Shown piece after piece: positions 4,391-5,754 of a stretch of DNA of 5,754 bases. The position numbers were made by a program, and so were the translations under genes. The stretch is taken from contig JANXSC010000510.1 of NCBI GenBank assembly GCA_025352845.1, positions 1 to 5,754 of the forward strand, read 5' to 3'. A model generated the notes under the pieces. The model worked only from the letters and a program-made list of their open reading frames with translations, made no database searches and was not told the DNA's origin. The stretch comes from Opitutaceae bacterium (GTDB taxonomy: Bacteria; Verrucomicrobiota; Verrucomicrobiia; Opitutales; Opitutaceae). Positions within the stretch are counted from its first letter, which is position 1; every line of letters starts with the position of its first letter.

Positions 4391-5754
4391 ATGAGCACCT
4401 CTACTGACACCATCGAAGAACTGGTCAAAAAAACTGAATACAAATACGGCTTTTACACAGACATCGAGACGGAGTCTGCGCCGCCGGGGTTGAACGAGGA
4501 CATCATCCGGTTCATCTCGCACAAGAAGAACGAGCCGGAGTGGCTGCTGGAATGGCGGCTGAAAGCGTATCGCCACTGGACGACCCTGCAGGCGCCGACG
4601 TGGCAGAAGGCCCATTATCCGCCGATCGACTATCAGGACATCACTTACTTCGTCGCGCCCAAGAATCTTGCTGACGGGCCGAAGAGCATGGACGAAGTGG
4701 ATCCGAAGATTTTGGAAACTTTCGAGAAGCTCGGTATTCCCCTCCACGAACGCATGCGGCTGGCGGGCGTGGCGGTGGATGCGGTGTTGGACAGCGTGTC
4801 CGTCGGCACCACTTTCAAGAAGCAGCTTGGCGAGAAGGGAGTTATCTTCTGCTCGTTCAGCGAAGCGGTGCAGGAGCATCCGGACTTGGTGAAGAAGTAT
4901 CTCGGTTCGGTGGTTCCTTACACGGACAACTTCTACGCGACGCTCAATTCGGCGGTCTTCACCGACGGTTCGTTCTGCTATATCCCCAAAGGGGTGCGTT
5001 GCCCGATGGAGTTATCCACCTATTTCCGCATCAACGCCGCCAAGTCCGGCCAGTTCGAGCGCACGCTCATCATCGCCGACGAGGGCAGCCATGTGAGTTA
5101 TCTCGAAGGATGCACCGCCCCGATGCGCGACGAGAACCAACTCCATGCCGCGGTCGTCGAACTCATCGCGCTGGACAACGCCGAAATCAAATACTCGACC
5201 GTGCAGAACTGGTATCCGGGCGATGAGAACGGCAAGGGCGGCATCTACAACTTCGTTACGAAGCGAGGTCTCGCCAAAGGGCGAAACTCGAAGATTACCT
5301 GGACGCAGGTCGAGACCGGCTCGGCCATCACCTGGAAGTATCCGGGGGTCGTGTTGCAGGGTGACAACTCGGTCGGAGAATTCTACTCGGTGGCGTTGAC
5401 GAATAATTATCAGCAGGCCGACACCGGCACGAAGATGATCCACATCGGCAAGAACACGCGCAGCACCATCATCTCGAAGGGCATCTCCGCCGGTCACGGC
5501 CAGAACAGCTATCGCGGCCTGGTGAAAATCCTGAAGGGCGCGACCCACGCCCGCAACTACTCGCAATGCGACTCGTTGCTCATCGGCGATCAGTGCGGGG
5601 CGCACACCTTTCCCTACATCGAGGTGAAGAACAGCTCGGCGCGGGTCGAGCACGAGGCCAGCACGACGAAGGTGGGTGAAGACCAAATCTTCTACTGCAA
5701 CCAGCGCGCCATCTCGACGCAGGATGCCGTAAACATGATCGTTAACGGCTATTG
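4391..5754 (+). CDS. sufB: Fe-S cluster assembly scaffold protein SufB (3' truncated by window end)
   Basis: SufB is the core subunit of the cytoplasmic SufBC2D complex that builds Fe-S clusters from SufS-derived sulfur. The frame runs 454 codons from ATG 4391 without a stop to the window edge. The N-terminal region (TEYKYGFYTDIE, then EPEWLLEWRLKAYRHW) and the beta-helix core are typical, including FYATLNSAVFTDGSFCYIPKG, LEGCTAP with C241, SKGISAGHGQNSYRG, and SQCDSLLIGDQCGAHTFPY with C402. These are followed by GEDQIFYC with E430 and then MIVNGY. C241, C402 and E430 probably correspond to the residues shown to matter in E. coli SufB (about C254, C405 and E434). Relatives continue for only some 20-30 residues after NG(F/Y), so the gene is nearly complete. 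There is no strong Shine-Dalgarno before the ATG. It follows the glutaredoxin by 57 bases and is probably in the same operon; sufC and sufD are expected just outside. Confidence 0.96.
   Translation, partial: MSTSTDTIEELVKKTEYKYGFYTDIETESAPPGLNEDIIRFISHKKNEPEWLLEWRLKAYRHWTTLQAPTWQKAHYPPIDYQDITYFVAPKNLADGPKSMDEVDPKILETFEKLGIPLHERMRLAGVAVDAVLDSVSVGTTFKKQLGEKGVIFCSFSEAVQEHPDLVKKYLGSVVPYTDNFYATLNSAVFTDGSFCYIPKGVRCPMELSTYFRINAAKSGQFERTLIIADEGSHVSYLEGCTAPMRDENQLHAAVVELIALDNAEIKYSTVQNWYPGDENGKGGIYNFVTKRGLAKGRNSKITWTQVETGSAITWKYPGVVLQGDNSVGEFYSVALTNNYQQADTGTKMIHIGKNTRSTIISKGISAGHGQNSYRGLVKILKGATHARNYSQCDSLLIGDQCGAHTFPYIEVKNSSARVEHEASTTKVGEDQIFYCNQRAISTQDAVNMIVNGY

Noticed and set aside
5012..5686. 224-codon minus-strand frame opposite sufB
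   Set aside because: sufB on the other strand is intact and highly typical; the antisense product is a compositional shadow.
1..5754. tRNA, rRNA, CRISPR arrays, insertion sequences, attachment sites
   Set aside because: No tRNA cloverleaf, rRNA signature, regularly spaced repeats, transposase or terminal inverted repeats were recognised by reading; no search tool was available.

Overview
The window is high-GC bacterial DNA, roughly 60% G+C by eye. It holds one partial sugar-catabolism gene, a molybdenum-cofactor gene with a toxin relic behind it, and the start of a SUF iron-sulfur assembly locus with its regulator. A divergent SufR beside ferredoxin, glutaredoxin and sufB, a fused rhamnulose-1-phosphate aldolase/dehydrogenase, weak or absent Shine-Dalgarno sequences on several genes, and GCGGAG-type intergenic repeats would all fit Verrucomicrobiota (Opitutales-like). 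That assignment is an inference from gene content, not a proof, and other environmental Gram-negative phyla are possible.

Layout. Bases 1-1146 (+) are the 3' part of the aldolase/short-chain dehydrogenase; its reading frame is open at the left edge. Bases 1155-1226 hold a 12-bp inverted repeat with a T8 tract and CGCGGAG repeats, in the gap between two convergent transcripts. Bases 1234-1498 (-) are a RelE/ParE-family toxin gene broken by a one-base frameshift, and its GTG overlaps the moaA stop. Bases 1495-2496 (-) are moaA. Bases 2598-3266 (-) are sufR. The 229-bp gap 3267-3495 holds two copies of one palindrome, TTCTAAA-N8-YTTAGAW, which are the best candidates for SufR operators, and a strong GC hairpin in the presumed leader. 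Then, on the + strand, come a single-cluster ferredoxin (3496-3732), a 286-bp structured spacer, a monothiol-type glutaredoxin (4019-4333) and sufB (4391 to the right edge, lacking only its last few tens of codons).

How the genes fit together. SufR is an Fe-S-sensing winged-helix regulator. It probably represses the divergent fdx-grx-sufB genes, and perhaps itself, when clusters are plentiful. SufB is the scaffold subunit of the SufBCD complex; sufC, sufD and sufS presumably follow outside the window. The ferredoxin and glutaredoxin could supply electrons or thiols, or carry clusters. MoaA is itself a two-cluster radical-SAM enzyme and so a client of this pathway, lying directly downstream of sufR on the same strand.

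No wholly new system is evident. The most informative items are the paired putative SufR operators, the ferredoxin-glutaredoxin head of the suf operon with related hairpins in both spacers, a proline at a usually conserved arginine in MoaA, and the frameshifted orphan toxin gene.
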